Shown: positions 1 to 6,344, counted from the first letter of the stretch. The stretch: DNA of 10,281 bases from Oscillospiraceae bacterium (GCA_015067385.1 SVMP01000070.1:1-10281), one strand, 5' to 3'. The notes: generated from the letters alone by a model not told the origin. Translations and numbers: made by a program.

Positions 1-30
1 GAGCAAAGATTTAATATTAACAATTAAGAA

Positions 31-939
31 TTATAATGTTTTACGAAATTTGATCTTCGAACTGCTTTCATAGATTTGATATCCGCATTTCAAATAACAA
101 TTTTTAGCGGCCAAGTTATTTGTATCCGTTTGAATAGCAATAGAATCAAAGTTTTTTTCTTTAACATATTGTTCTGCATAATGTATTGCAAATGTACCAA
201 TACCTTGCCGCTGAAATTCTTTTGCAACAAAAAGCATAGAGATCCAAGCCTCATTTTTGTTTTGCAATCCATTAATTTTCATATACGCAACGGGCATTGC
301 CCCTTTGCATATTAAAAAATGTTCTTCGTCCGGGTCAATGGCAGAAAGAATATCTTCCCATTCGTCTATATAATCCGTATTTAATTCACTTCTATTTTGT
401 CCAAACAATACTCTGACAAAATATGATTCATTTGCTGTTGCCGGAATAACTGTCAAACAGTTTGGTATTCCGATTTCATACATGATTTCTCCTTCATTTA
501 TAAAATTGTTAAATGTTTCATAATCCTTTTCACTAAAACCCATCGATATCTGGAGATTTCTGCTTGGTATATTTTCAGGCTCAACATAGCAACGAAGTGT
601 TTTAGCGCCTATTTCGGATAAATGGTTTATTGTCGCAGAAATCATTTGTTTTGCAATTCCCATTTTTCTGTATTCGGGAATTACAAAAAGTTCACCGTAA
701 TACCAAAGGTAAGGATTGGTTTTGTTTTTAACACAATGAATTCGGCCGATTATTTCATTATTTGATGCGGTAGCAATTACCCCAAAACAGTCGTTTCCGT
801 TTATAAGTTCGTCGAAAATATACTGTCGTGATCTGTTTGTCCAAGTCTGTTCAGATGATTTCCATTGTTTCAGGGCAATTTGTTTTGTCAGCTCATGTGT
901 TAAGAATTTACTGATTTGAATTGTGCAGATTTCGTTCAT
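31..939 (-). CDS. Tandem-domain GNAT family N-acetyltransferase (302 aa)
   Basis: Predicted cytoplasmic acetyl-CoA-dependent N-acetyltransferase with two GNAT folds. The first domain (about residues 1-158) carries the pyrophosphate-binding motif RKMGIA at 91-96 with the helix/strand motif ENIPSRNLQISMGF after it. The second (about 160-302) carries RQGIGT at 244-249 followed by NNLAAKNCYLKCGY. Both acetyl-CoA loops look intact. I start at the ATG at 939 because GAGGT lies 7 nt upstream; the frame extends 6 codons further to a TTG at 957, but that segment contains the ribosome binding site itself. The gene sits behind a leader peptide and terminator, which points to induction by something that slows ribosomes. 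That makes a drug-modifying enzyme plausible, but nothing in the protein identifies the acceptor, and protein, polyamine or metabolite acetylation is equally possible. The gene looks more AT-rich than the MATE gene upstream, so recent acquisition is possible. Confidence 0.88.
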   Translation of the reverse strand: MNEICTIQISKFLTHELTKQIALKQWKSSEQTWTNRSRQYIFDELINGNDCFGVIATASNNEIIGRIHCVKNKTNPYLWYYGELFVIPEYRKMGIAKQMISATINHLSEIGAKTLRCYVEPENIPSRNLQISMGFSEKDYETFNNFINEGEIMYEIGIPNCLTVIPATANESYFVRVLFGQNRSELNTDYIDEWEDILSAIDPDEEHFLICKGAMPVAYMKINGLQNKNEAWISMLFVAKEFQRQGIGTFAIHYAEQYVKEKNFDSIAIQTDTNNLAAKNCYLKCGYQIYESSSKIKFRKTL

Positions 940-955
940 TCGGTTACCTCTTTTC

Positions 956-991
956 AAAAATAAATGCTCTTGATAAAATCAAGAGCATTTA
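956..991 (-). terminator. Intrinsic terminator in the 5' leader of the GNAT gene
   Basis: A 14-bp perfect stem (978-991 pairs with 961-974) with a 3-nt loop (975-977) is followed on the minus strand by TTTTTG (960-955). The last four pairs of the stem are A/T, so the effective U-rich tract is longer. It lies between the leader peptide and the ribosome binding site of the acetyltransferase, so it would stop transcription before the structural gene. Its apex and 3' arm are also complementary to the leader ORF, as expected of an attenuator rather than a plain end-of-operon terminator. Confidence 0.85.
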
Positions 992-1072
992 ATCATGAAG
1001 TAACTATATGAATCAGATAGCGGACAAAATGACTGTGATTTTATCAAGAATTAAGTTTTTCATTTTGTCCAC
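961..1072 (-). promoter_or_regulatory. Putative ribosome-mediated transcription attenuator
   Basis: Three mutually exclusive pairings can be read directly on the minus-strand RNA. (a) Leader start region 1070-1060 (GGACAAAATGA) pairs perfectly with leader end 1032-1022 (TCATTTTGTCC), 11 bp, extendable through a G-U and a G-C pair into the edge of the leader Shine-Dalgarno. (b) Leader codons 5-10 at 1049-1036 pair perfectly over 14 nt with 981-968, which covers the terminator apex and half its 3' arm: an antiterminator. (c) The terminator stem 991-978/974-961. Pairing (a) places the antiterminator strand in its loop. A ribosome stalled near the end of the leader would cover 1032-1022, free the antiterminator strand and allow read-through. 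The pairings are observed; the stalling mechanism is inferred from erm, cat and ABC-F type attenuators. Confidence 0.75.
1013..1063 (-). CDS. 16-residue leader peptide of the GNAT attenuator
   Basis: A short ORF reads MKNLILDKITVILSAI and stops with TGA. It starts with ATG and has a near-ideal ribosome binding site, AAGGAGGTG, with 8 nt between GGAGG and the start codon. It begins about 30 nt from the predicted transcription start and ends 21 nt before the terminator stem. The strong translation signal, the small size and the base-pairing of its codons with each other and with the terminator mark it as a regulatory leader. The peptide is hydrophobic with a lysine at positions 2 and 8, with no run of one amino acid that would suggest amino-acid starvation control. 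That favours sensing of ribosome inhibition, for example by an antibiotic. I do not recognise the peptide from a described system. Confidence 0.78.
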   Translation of the reverse strand: MKNLILDKITVILSAI

Positions 1073-1100
1073 CTCCTTAAATATTACGATTTATACATTT

Positions 1101-1129
1101 ATTATAGCAGAAATTGAAGATAATGTCAA
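1101..1129 (-). promoter_or_regulatory. Perfect-consensus sigma-A promoter for leader peptide and GNAT gene
   Basis: Minus strand: -35 TTGACA at 1129-1124, 17-bp spacer, -10 TATAAT at 1106-1101, with TGC directly before the -10 (extended -10). Transcription should start near 1094, about 18 nt before the leader ribosome binding site. So strong a promoter ahead of a terminator fits control by termination rather than by initiation. Confidence 0.88.
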
Positions 1130-1173
1130 TAGCAGTAAACTCAATTTATCCGCGGCAAAAAATCTTTATACAA

Positions 1174-2550
1174 TTATTCCCTTGTTACATTTCTTATCCA
1201 ACTATTGCCTCTCAAACGGATGCAAGCAATTATCCATTTGAAGCACTGGTCTATACGTGTACAAAGAAATACAAGCGGAAGCGTGAAGAACGGCGCCCAT
1301 GAATTGAGATATCCGACCGCAGTAAGAACCGTAAGCGGAATAACAACGAGCCAACCGCAGACCATATCGACCTTGAAGACAAATCGGCTGTCGCCTGCGC
1401 CTCTGTTGATACCTGTAAAACAAGCCATGTGATAGCTTGTTCCCATCAATGAGATCGCACCGATCGCCAGAAGTTGCATTGCAAGCGCACGTGTCTCATC
1501 GGAAATTTCAGTGTAAAGAGAAACGGGGAATGATCTTGCGAAAAATACAAGAAGTCCCATCGCTATGCCTACAACTGCGAAGATTATCTCGATGCTTCTC
1601 GAATACTCTTTCGTCTTTTTGAAATCGTTGACACCGACCGTCTTACCGATTATTACGCATGCTCCTGCCGCAAGTCCGTTCGCAAAAATAAGGCCTGATT
1701 GCATAACAACGTCGGTAATAGACACCGCCGACATCATTTCAAGACCGAGTCTGCCGATAACAACTGCTTTTACAACACCGACAAGCCCCCACTGTACGTC
1801 CCCTATAATAACGGGAATACCGTACTTGAAAAAGTCTTTCCACATGATCTTCTCTGCAAAGAAAAGGTCTTTAGGCTTAACATCTATCTTCTTCTGTATC
1901 ATAAAGAAGAATACCATGACTATTGAAAGTTCAATAAATCTTGAGATAACCGTTGCAAGAGCAGCCCCCTGAACTCCCATAGCAGGGAAACCGAATTTAC
2001 CGAAAATAAGGATATAGTTTCCGCCGAGGTTTGTAAAGAAAGAAATTATTGATATAACAAATGTTATTTTTACTATCTCAACACATCTGAGCATAGCAAT
2101 AAACGTATCGGAAACAGCAAAAAGAATATACGAAAAACAAGCTATCTTTATGTAATCGGTAGCTTCGGAAAGAATATCCGAGTTGTTTGAAAAGAATTTA
2201 ACAACAAGCGAAGGGAAAAAGAACACAAACAAAGTTACTGTACCCGCCAAAGCAACAGTTGTGATAAATGTCATTGAAAAGATCTGTTTTATTCTGCCTG
2301 TATCTTTTTTACCCCAATATTGTGAGATCAACAGCGCCGCACCGCCCGATATGCCTCGGACAAAAAACGTAAAAAATACAGTTACCTGATTTGCCTGAGA
2401 TACCGCTGAAAGCGAAACGTCACCGAGAGAGCCTACCATGACGTTGTCGAGCATTACGACCGCGAGCGAGATGAGCTGTTGAAGAGCGACAGGAAGCGCG
2501 ATAACGAGCAGGGTTTTATAGAATGATCTGTCTTTTGTTAAAATACTCAT
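1174..2550 (-). CDS. MATE family multidrug/Na+ antiporter (458 aa)
   Basis: Inner-membrane efflux protein of the multidrug and toxic compound extrusion family, expected to export cationic or organic compounds in exchange for Na+ or H+. Length and hydrophobicity pattern fit the 12-helix MATE fold. The N-terminal LPVALQQLISLAVVMLDNVM followed by a glycine-rich segment with LSAVSQANQ is the family signature, and the second half repeats it (KYGIPVIIGDVQWGLVG). The C-terminus ends in the basic tail expected of Clostridia MATE proteins (RIDQCFKWIIACIRL). The ATG at 2550 has only a purine-rich AAAGAAGAAG upstream, a weak ribosome binding site. It lies 89 bp downstream of the UroD-like gene with a GC-rich hairpin between, and no convincing -35 was seen. 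The GNAT gene downstream has its own promoter, so the two are probably separate units. The substrate cannot be told from the sequence. Confidence 0.92.
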   Translation of the reverse strand: MSILTKDRSFYKTLLVIALPVALQQLISLAVVMLDNVMVGSLGDVSLSAVSQANQVTVFFTFFVRGISGGAALLISQYWGKKDTGRIKQIFSMTFITTVALAGTVTLFVFFFPSLVVKFFSNNSDILSEATDYIKIACFSYILFAVSDTFIAMLRCVEIVKITFVISIISFFTNLGGNYILIFGKFGFPAMGVQGAALATVISRFIELSIVMVFFFMIQKKIDVKPKDLFFAEKIMWKDFFKYGIPVIIGDVQWGLVGVVKAVVIGRLGLEMMSAVSITDVVMQSGLIFANGLAAGACVIIGKTVGVNDFKKTKEYSRSIEIIFAVVGIAMGLLVFFARSFPVSLYTEISDETRALAMQLLAIGAISLMGTSYHMACFTGINRGAGDSRFVFKVDMVCGWLVVIPLTVLTAVGYLNSWAPFFTLPLVFLCTRIDQCFKWIIACIRLRGNSWIRNVTRE

Positions 2551-2578
2551 TTTAAATCTTCTTCTTTAAACATATTCA

Positions 2579-2619
2579 GCGCCGCTTCGTTCGGTAAGAA
2601 TACCTAAAGAATGCGGCGC
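2579..2619 (-). repeat. GC-rich hairpin between UroD-like and MATE genes
   Basis: GCGCCGC (2579-2585) pairs with GCGGCGC (2613-2619), and an inner GGTA/TACC stem (2593-2596/2601-2604) closes an AGAA loop. On the minus strand it is followed by TGAATATG, without a U-tract, so it is a poor terminator for the UroD-like gene. On the plus strand it is followed by AGTTTTATTATATT, but no plus-strand gene lies before it. A TATAAT at 2631-2626 would start a transcript right at the hairpin, although no -35 is visible. Role unresolved: terminator, mRNA stabiliser or leader structure for MATE. Confidence 0.6.
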
Positions 2620-2639
2620 AGTTTTATTATATTAAAAAT

Positions 2640-3647
2640 TTATTTGGAATAATATTCGTTAACAGCATCGAAATAAGCGTGAATATTTTCCCATTTTGCT
2701 GTGGGAGGAATATCGCAACCGGAAGAAATAACAAAGTTCTTGTATTTCGGACAAAGATCGTTCATGAGGTCAAGCGTAGCTTTTCTTATTGATTCGGGTG
2801 TGCCAGAATTGAACTGAGAAGCAGGGTCAATGTTACCCATCGCAACGATATCTTCGGGAATATGAGGCATCATGTCAGCCATTTCTATAGCATTACCGAA
2901 GTGGTAAGCAGCAGCGCCGACACGGAGAATAGAATCGATCATCTTAATGATGTTATCACCGCAGTTGTGATAAATAACGATAAATTCATCGGTCTGAACC
3001 TCGTCGATAATTCTCTTAACATAAGGCTCGGAGAATTCTTCCGCAAGATCGGGAGAGAGAAGACCTGTAAGGGGTTCAGCCATTACAATACCGTGTGCAC
3101 CTGTAGATTTGTATGCGTTCATGTACTTAATAAGAAATTCGGTACATTTTTCCATGATGATATGAACCATATCGGGTTCATCGAGACAGTTAACGAGAGC
3201 TTCAGTAACGCTCATAAGTCTGCCTGCAAGAGAGAACGGACCGATAACACCTGCAAAAACAGGACGGTCGGTAATCATTGTGCAAACTTTTTTAATAGCT
3301 TCAATGCAAAGACCTGTTCTTGCTGCTCCGACTTCGGGAACTTTAAGAGCTTCTGCCTCTTCTTCGGTTGAGATGAGAGCGCCGAGAATAGTGGGAACTT
3401 CATCTTCGGACATCTGAATCTTTGCGCCGAACGCTTCCGCTTCGATAGAAAGGTCCATCATGCTTACAGATGCCGCAGAATCGACCTCATCGGCAACAGC
3501 TTTCATGCCTTTAGCCTGAAGATCGGGATCATTGATAAGTTCTTTAACCGTAATACCCATAAGACTTACACTCGGGAAAGAAAGGATGGGCATTGTTTTT
3601 TTAACATCTGCAGTTCTGAGGTCTTCGACCCATTTTTTCATATTCAT
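2640..3647 (-). CDS. UroD/MtaA-family methyltransferase-like protein (335 aa)
   Basis: Member of the uroporphyrinogen decarboxylase fold family, closer to the zinc-dependent methylcobamide:thiol methyltransferases (MtaA/MtbA/CmuA-like) than to heme-pathway HemE. The three expected zinc ligands are present at family spacing: H227-x-C229 in YHNCGD and C311 in SSGCDIPP. These would bind and activate a thiol that accepts a methyl group from a methylated corrinoid. The central segment IMAEPLTGLLSPD-like (about 187-200) is also typical. The start at 3647 is set by GGAG 9 nt upstream and by a promoter whose predicted transcription start (about 3685) excludes the longer frame beginning at 3689. No corrinoid protein or substrate-specific methyltransferase partner is nearby, so the methyl donor and acceptor are unknown. 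Cytoplasmic; no signal peptide. Confidence 0.85.
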   Translation of the reverse strand: MNMKKWVEDLRTADVKKTMPILSFPSVSLMGITVKELINDPDLQAKGMKAVADEVDSAASVSMMDLSIEAEAFGAKIQMSEDEVPTILGALISTEEEAEALKVPEVGAARTGLCIEAIKKVCTMITDRPVFAGVIGPFSLAGRLMSVTEALVNCLDEPDMVHIIMEKCTEFLIKYMNAYKSTGAHGIVMAEPLTGLLSPDLAEEFSEPYVKRIIDEVQTDEFIVIYHNCGDNIIKMIDSILRVGAAAYHFGNAIEMADMMPHIPEDIVAMGNIDPASQFNSGTPESIRKATLDLMNDLCPKYKNFVISSGCDIPPTAKWENIHAYFDAVNEYYSK

Positions 3648-3691
3648 AATAAAAATCTCCGTTCTGTATAGAGAAATATTTTCTTTCATTT

Positions 3692-3720
3692 ATTATATTT
3701 GAAAAAAATGATTTTGTATA
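3692..3720 (-). promoter_or_regulatory. Probable promoter of the UroD-like gene
   Basis: Minus strand: TATACA at 3720-3715 (4 of 6 matches to -35), 17-bp spacer, perfect TATAAT at 3697-3692. Start of transcription would fall near 3685, leaving about 38 nt of leader before the ATG at 3647. Confidence 0.6.
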
Positions 3721-3776
3721 GAAATATTTTTGTGTTTTTTGAAAAATATCGCAAAATATCTCCGTGAAAAATCAAA

Positions 3777-3805
3777 ATAACACAAAAACCTTGCTTTCAT
3801 ACATC
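3777..3805 (+). promoter_or_regulatory. Possible sporulation (sigma-E-like) promoter for the CotF-like gene
   Basis: CATACATC at 3798-3805 resembles the sigma-E -10 (CATACAnT, one mismatch), with ATA at 3777-3779 in roughly the right place for the -35. No good sigma-A promoter is seen in 3690-3865, which is otherwise AT-rich and featureless. The match is weak and rests largely on the expected mother-cell expression of coat genes. Confidence 0.25.
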
Positions 3806-3865
3806 GAATAACTTCTTATTTTACGGGAATTATATTTTTGTTAAACAACAGAAAGGAACGGTAAT

Positions 3866-4318
3866 ATGCAGTTAACTCAAAAAGAAAAAGATCTTCTTAA
3901 AGATCTCAAAGATCAGGAACAGCTTTGTATTGATAAATACACAAAACACGCTTACTGTGCAAACGACGGCCAGCTCAAAAATCTTTTCAATCAGATAGCG
4001 CAGACCGAAAGAGAGCATCTTGAAACGATCACGCAGATCGAAAACGGAGCGTGTCCGTCAGTAGACGGTTCTTCTCAAAAACAAACGCCCACATTTACTG
4101 CGACATATGCTGTAGCCCAAACTCCCGAAAAGCAGGACGATTGCTATCTTTGCTCTGATGTTCTTTCAGGAGAAAAGCATGTATCGGGTCTTTACGACAC
4201 CTGTATTTTCGAATTCAAGGACGAATGTTTAAGAAACACGCTCAATCACATTCAGAAGGAAGAGCAGGAACACGGCAAAATGATCTACGACTATATGCAG
4301 GCAAATTCAATGTATTAA
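3866..4318 (+). CDS. CotF-like spore coat protein, ferritin-like fold (150 aa)
   Basis: Small helical protein of the Coat_F family, expected on the spore surface or in the mother cell of sporulating Clostridia. It has two related halves. The first (about residues 5-60) contains LKDQEQLCIDKY and TEREHLETI. The second (about 93-150) contains LSGEKHVSGLYDT and the strongly typical NHIQKEEQEHGKMIYDYM, ending in NSMY. The E/H spacing (E48/E50/H51 and E132/E135/H136) resembles ferritin-like four-helix bundles. Metal binding is not known for this family. The two halves are joined by a low-complexity linker rich in S, Q and T (about 63-90). The ribosome binding site AAAGGA lies 9-10 nt before the ATG. 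Single-gene unit, divergent from the UroD-like gene and closed by a hairpin. Cysteines at 21, 31, 63, 93, 96, 113 and 121 could cross-link in the coat. Confidence 0.85.
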   Translation: MQLTQKEKDLLKDLKDQEQLCIDKYTKHAYCANDGQLKNLFNQIAQTEREHLETITQIENGACPSVDGSSQKQTPTFTATYAVAQTPEKQDDCYLCSDVLSGEKHVSGLYDTCIFEFKDECLRNTLNHIQKEEQEHGKMIYDYMQANSMY

Positions 4319-4350
4319 AAAACGCATCCTCAGAGGATGCGTTACATATT
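4317..4350 (+). terminator. Rho-independent terminator after the CotF-like gene
   Basis: Perfect 10-bp stem AACGCATCCT/AGGATGCGTT (4321-4330/4334-4343) with a 3-nt CAG loop begins right after the stop codon. It is preceded by six A (4317-4322) and followed by the weak tail ACATATTT. On the minus strand the hairpin is followed by TTTTTT, so it may work in both directions. Confidence 0.8.
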
Positions 4351-4391
4351 TCACTCAACCCAAGCTTGATTAGGAAACAACAAATTGATAA

Positions 4392-4420
4392 TTGACGATC
4401 TTCCGATTTTGTGTTAAAAT
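4392..4420 (+). promoter_or_regulatory. Sigma-A promoter of the XRE regulator, with CACCGGTG palindrome after it
   Basis: TTGACG at 4392-4397, 17-bp spacer, TAAAAT at 4415-4420, with TGT before the -10 (extended -10). Transcription would start near 4427. A perfect 8-bp palindrome CACCGGTG (4428-4435) sits at the start site and is a candidate operator for self-repression by the regulator encoded downstream, which is inference only. Confidence 0.75.
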
Positions 4421-4468
4421 ATAAACACACCGGTGATATTATAACGATCAAAACAGGAGGACCAAACT

Positions 4469-5599
4469 ATGAACATTAAAATAGGCGAAAAGATAAAACA
4501 ACTCCGGAGTCGCGACGGCAGAAAACAGGAAGACCTGGCAAAAGCACTCGGCGTAAGTCCTCAAGCTGTTTCACGCTGGGAAGCAAACGGAGGATATCCG
4601 GATATAGGATTATTACCGATTATTGCAAACTATTTTAACATAACTATCGACGAGCTTTTCAGCTACAGCAAAGACAGGCAAGACAAGCTAAAAAACATAC
4701 TTGACAAAGCAGAAAAAGCAATAAATGAACAAGAAAATCTGGTAGAGTGTGTCGAGAGGCTTCGAGCTGCGGCAGAAGAATTTCCGTCAGAACCTAAAAT
4801 ACTTATAAATCTCGGTTATGCATTAAGTATGCTTGGTTGGCAGGAATTCGGAACGAAAGTTAACGTAAATAATAACGGAACTCATTGGGATATAGAATAT
4901 AACGAAAAAAACATCTATTGGCAAGAAGAAATCCAGGTATTTGAAAAAGTACTTAAAATGGATATTTCGTCTGAAGATTATGATGCAATAATTATGTTAT
5001 TAACAATAACATATAATCAGATGGGCTATACAGACAAAGCTGTAAATCTTGCAATGAAGCAAAATTCCATTATAATGAGCCGTGAAATGCTTTTACCCAA
5101 AGCAACTAACGGAGAAGAAAGTAAAAAATATCAGGGAGAGGCAATCATTGCACTGTTAACAGAATTAACAAACATTATTGCCGGATCAATAGGAAATAAT
5201 ATTTCATTTTACAAATCCAAGCCGGGAATAACATTATTAACAGAATATGCAAAATTCATAGAAAAAGTATTTGAGGACGGCAACTGCGGAATATTCCACA
5301 AATATCTCTGTGACATATATTTAACTGCATCGAACTTTGAATCTCGGTTTGGTGAGAGTACAGATAAAGCCTTTGAGTATTTCCAAAAAGCTTTTGAGCA
5401 TAAAAAAATATATGAGTCGATCCGCAACACGGGAGAATATAAGTATACTGCAGCACTTGTTTCAAACGTTACTTTCCCAAGCGAAAATTTCCCGTCAGAA
5501 CCCTCGACTTTTTGGAAGGACCGAATAGAAGTGCTTCCTGAAGAATTTAAGGAACGTATAAAAGCAGATTCTGCCTATGCAGAATGTTTTGAAGGTTGA
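4469..5599 (+). CDS. XRE/Cro-type transcriptional regulator with helical C-terminal domain (376 aa)
   Basis: Residues 5-63 form an HTH_3 domain: KIKQLRSRDGRKQEDLAKAL, then the recognition helix region VSPQAVSRWEAN (29-40) and a closing helix with YFNITIDELF. Residues 70-376 are helix-rich and resemble the TPR-like sensor halves of stand-alone Firmicutes XRE proteins (for example EFPSEPKILINLGYALSML and YDAIIMLLTITYNQMGYTDKAVNLA). Such proteins bind DNA as dimers and read a peptide or small ligand through the repeats. The ligand here is unknown. The start is set by AGGAGG 8 nt upstream. It has its own promoter and stands alone, converging on the HAD gene with 3 bp between stops. The coding sequence looks more AT-rich than the neighbouring operon, so it may be an acquired regulator. 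There is no obvious target operon. Confidence 0.88.
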   Translation: MNIKIGEKIKQLRSRDGRKQEDLAKALGVSPQAVSRWEANGGYPDIGLLPIIANYFNITIDELFSYSKDRQDKLKNILDKAEKAINEQENLVECVERLRAAAEEFPSEPKILINLGYALSMLGWQEFGTKVNVNNNGTHWDIEYNEKNIYWQEEIQVFEKVLKMDISSEDYDAIIMLLTITYNQMGYTDKAVNLAMKQNSIIMSREMLLPKATNGEESKKYQGEAIIALLTELTNIIAGSIGNNISFYKSKPGITLLTEYAKFIEKVFEDGNCGIFHKYLCDIYLTASNFESRFGESTDKAFEYFQKAFEHKKIYESIRNTGEYKYTAALVSNVTFPSENFPSEPSTFWKDRIEVLPEEFKERIKADSAYAECFEG

Positions 5600-5616
5600 A
5601 AATTAAATATTTTCAA
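5596..5616. repeat. Symmetrical hairpin spanning two convergent stop codons
   Basis: TTGAAAAT (5596-5603) and ATTTTCAA (5609-5616) form an 8-bp AT-rich stem around a 5-nt loop. It includes the TGA of the XRE gene (5597-5599) and the TAA of the HAD gene (5603-5605). It is the only dyad in the 3-bp gap, so it may act as a weak two-way terminator, although it lacks GC pairs and a clear U-tract. Confidence 0.4.
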
Positions 5617-6253
5617 GTAAAGAAAGAAGCTCAGCGGTGTTTTCGGCAAAATTGTTCTGCAGAAGGTCGCTGTAAGCCTCTTTGCTTCTATAGCCCCACA
5701 GGACGGAGATGCATTTCATACCGCCGTTCTGTGCGGTCTTGAAATCTTCGGGAGAGTCGCCCACGAACACAGTTTCCTCGGGTGAAGCTCCCATTTTTTC
5801 TGCGATCATAAGGGCTGTTGTCGGATCGGGTTTAAGTGGCATACCGTCCATTTTACCCATAACACAAGTAAAAGGAATATTCGGGAAATAATGCGCAATG
5901 ATCTTTCTTGTTTGCTCATCGGGCTTGTTTGAAAGGACGGAAATTTTTATGCCTTTATTAACAAGAGAAAGAAGCACGTCCGAAATTCCGTTGTAATATT
6001 CGGTGCGGACGGTAAGATTCTGCAAGTACGTCTGTCCGTAAAGATCATAGAGCTTTGAAACAGTATCTTCATCTGCGTTTCCGCCAAGACAGCGAATTAC
6101 AAGGTTGCGGGCTCCGTTGCCTATAAAGGCTTTTAACTGTACAGCCGAAACAGTCGGTCTGCCGAGCTGTTCGAGCGAATAATTCATAGAAAAAAGGAGA
6201 TCGGGAACGGTATTGAGGAGCGTTCCGTCAAGATCAAAAATAACGGCTTTCAT
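5603..6253 (-). CDS. HAD-superfamily phosphatase, phosphoglycolate phosphatase-like (216 aa)
   Basis: Cytoplasmic Mg2+-dependent phosphatase of HAD subfamily IA. All four motifs are present: motif I DLDGT with nucleophile D7 and acid/base D9, motif II S108 in VLSNKP, motif III K141 in LKPDPT, motif IV GDSPED with D166 and D170. A C1-type helical cap lies between motifs I and II (about residues 15-85). Length and sequence match Gph/PpaX-like proteins, which act on 2-phosphoglycolate or other small phosphate esters; substrate cannot be fixed from sequence. AAGGA lies 7 nt before the ATG. The gene is transcribed from a perfect-consensus promoter, divergent from the glycoside-hydrolase-like operon, and could take part in the same sugar pathway or simply be a housekeeping repair phosphatase. 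Confidence 0.9.
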   Translation of the reverse strand: MKAVIFDLDGTLLNTVPDLLFSMNYSLEQLGRPTVSAVQLKAFIGNGARNLVIRCLGGNADEDTVSKLYDLYGQTYLQNLTVRTEYYNGISDVLLSLVNKGIKISVLSNKPDEQTRKIIAHYFPNIPFTCVMGKMDGMPLKPDPTTALMIAEKMGASPEETVFVGDSPEDFKTAQNGGMKCISVLWGYRSKEAYSDLLQNNFAENTAELLSLLENI

Positions 6254-6304
6254 TGGTTTTTCCTTTATTTTAACATATTTTACCCGATGTTCACAGGCAA
6301 AAAC

Positions 6305-6333
6305 ATTATACTCCCAAAATAAGAATTTGTCAA
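6305..6333 (-). promoter_or_regulatory. Perfect-consensus sigma-A promoter of the HAD phosphatase gene
   Basis: Minus strand: TTGACA at 6333-6328, 17-bp spacer, TATAAT at 6310-6305. Transcription should start near 6298, giving a leader of about 45 nt before the ATG at 6253. Confidence 0.88.
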
Positions 6334-6344
6334 CATCTTTATTA

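Noticed and set aside
940..957. Longer GNAT start at TTG 957
   Set aside because: The extra six codons consist of the U-tract edge and the ribosome binding site for the ATG at 939.
1008..1241. 77-codon plus-strand ORF across the GNAT leader region
   Set aside because: It runs antisense to the leader peptide, promoter and terminator, has no ribosome binding site and its sequence is explained by the minus-strand attenuator and MATE 3' end.
2862..3371. 169-codon plus-strand ORF antisense to the UroD-like gene
   Set aside because: Composition rich in H, C, N and S and no recognisable domain; it is the mirror of a well-conserved coding sequence on the other strand.
3648..3689. Longer UroD-like start at ATG 3689
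   Set aside because: It lies at or before the predicted transcription start, has no ribosome binding site, and the family N-terminus begins at the ATG at 3647.
3740..3762. Short direct repeat AAAATATC in the UroD-CotF intergenic region
   Set aside because: Two copies of an AT-only-like 8-mer in a very AT-rich stretch are expected by chance.
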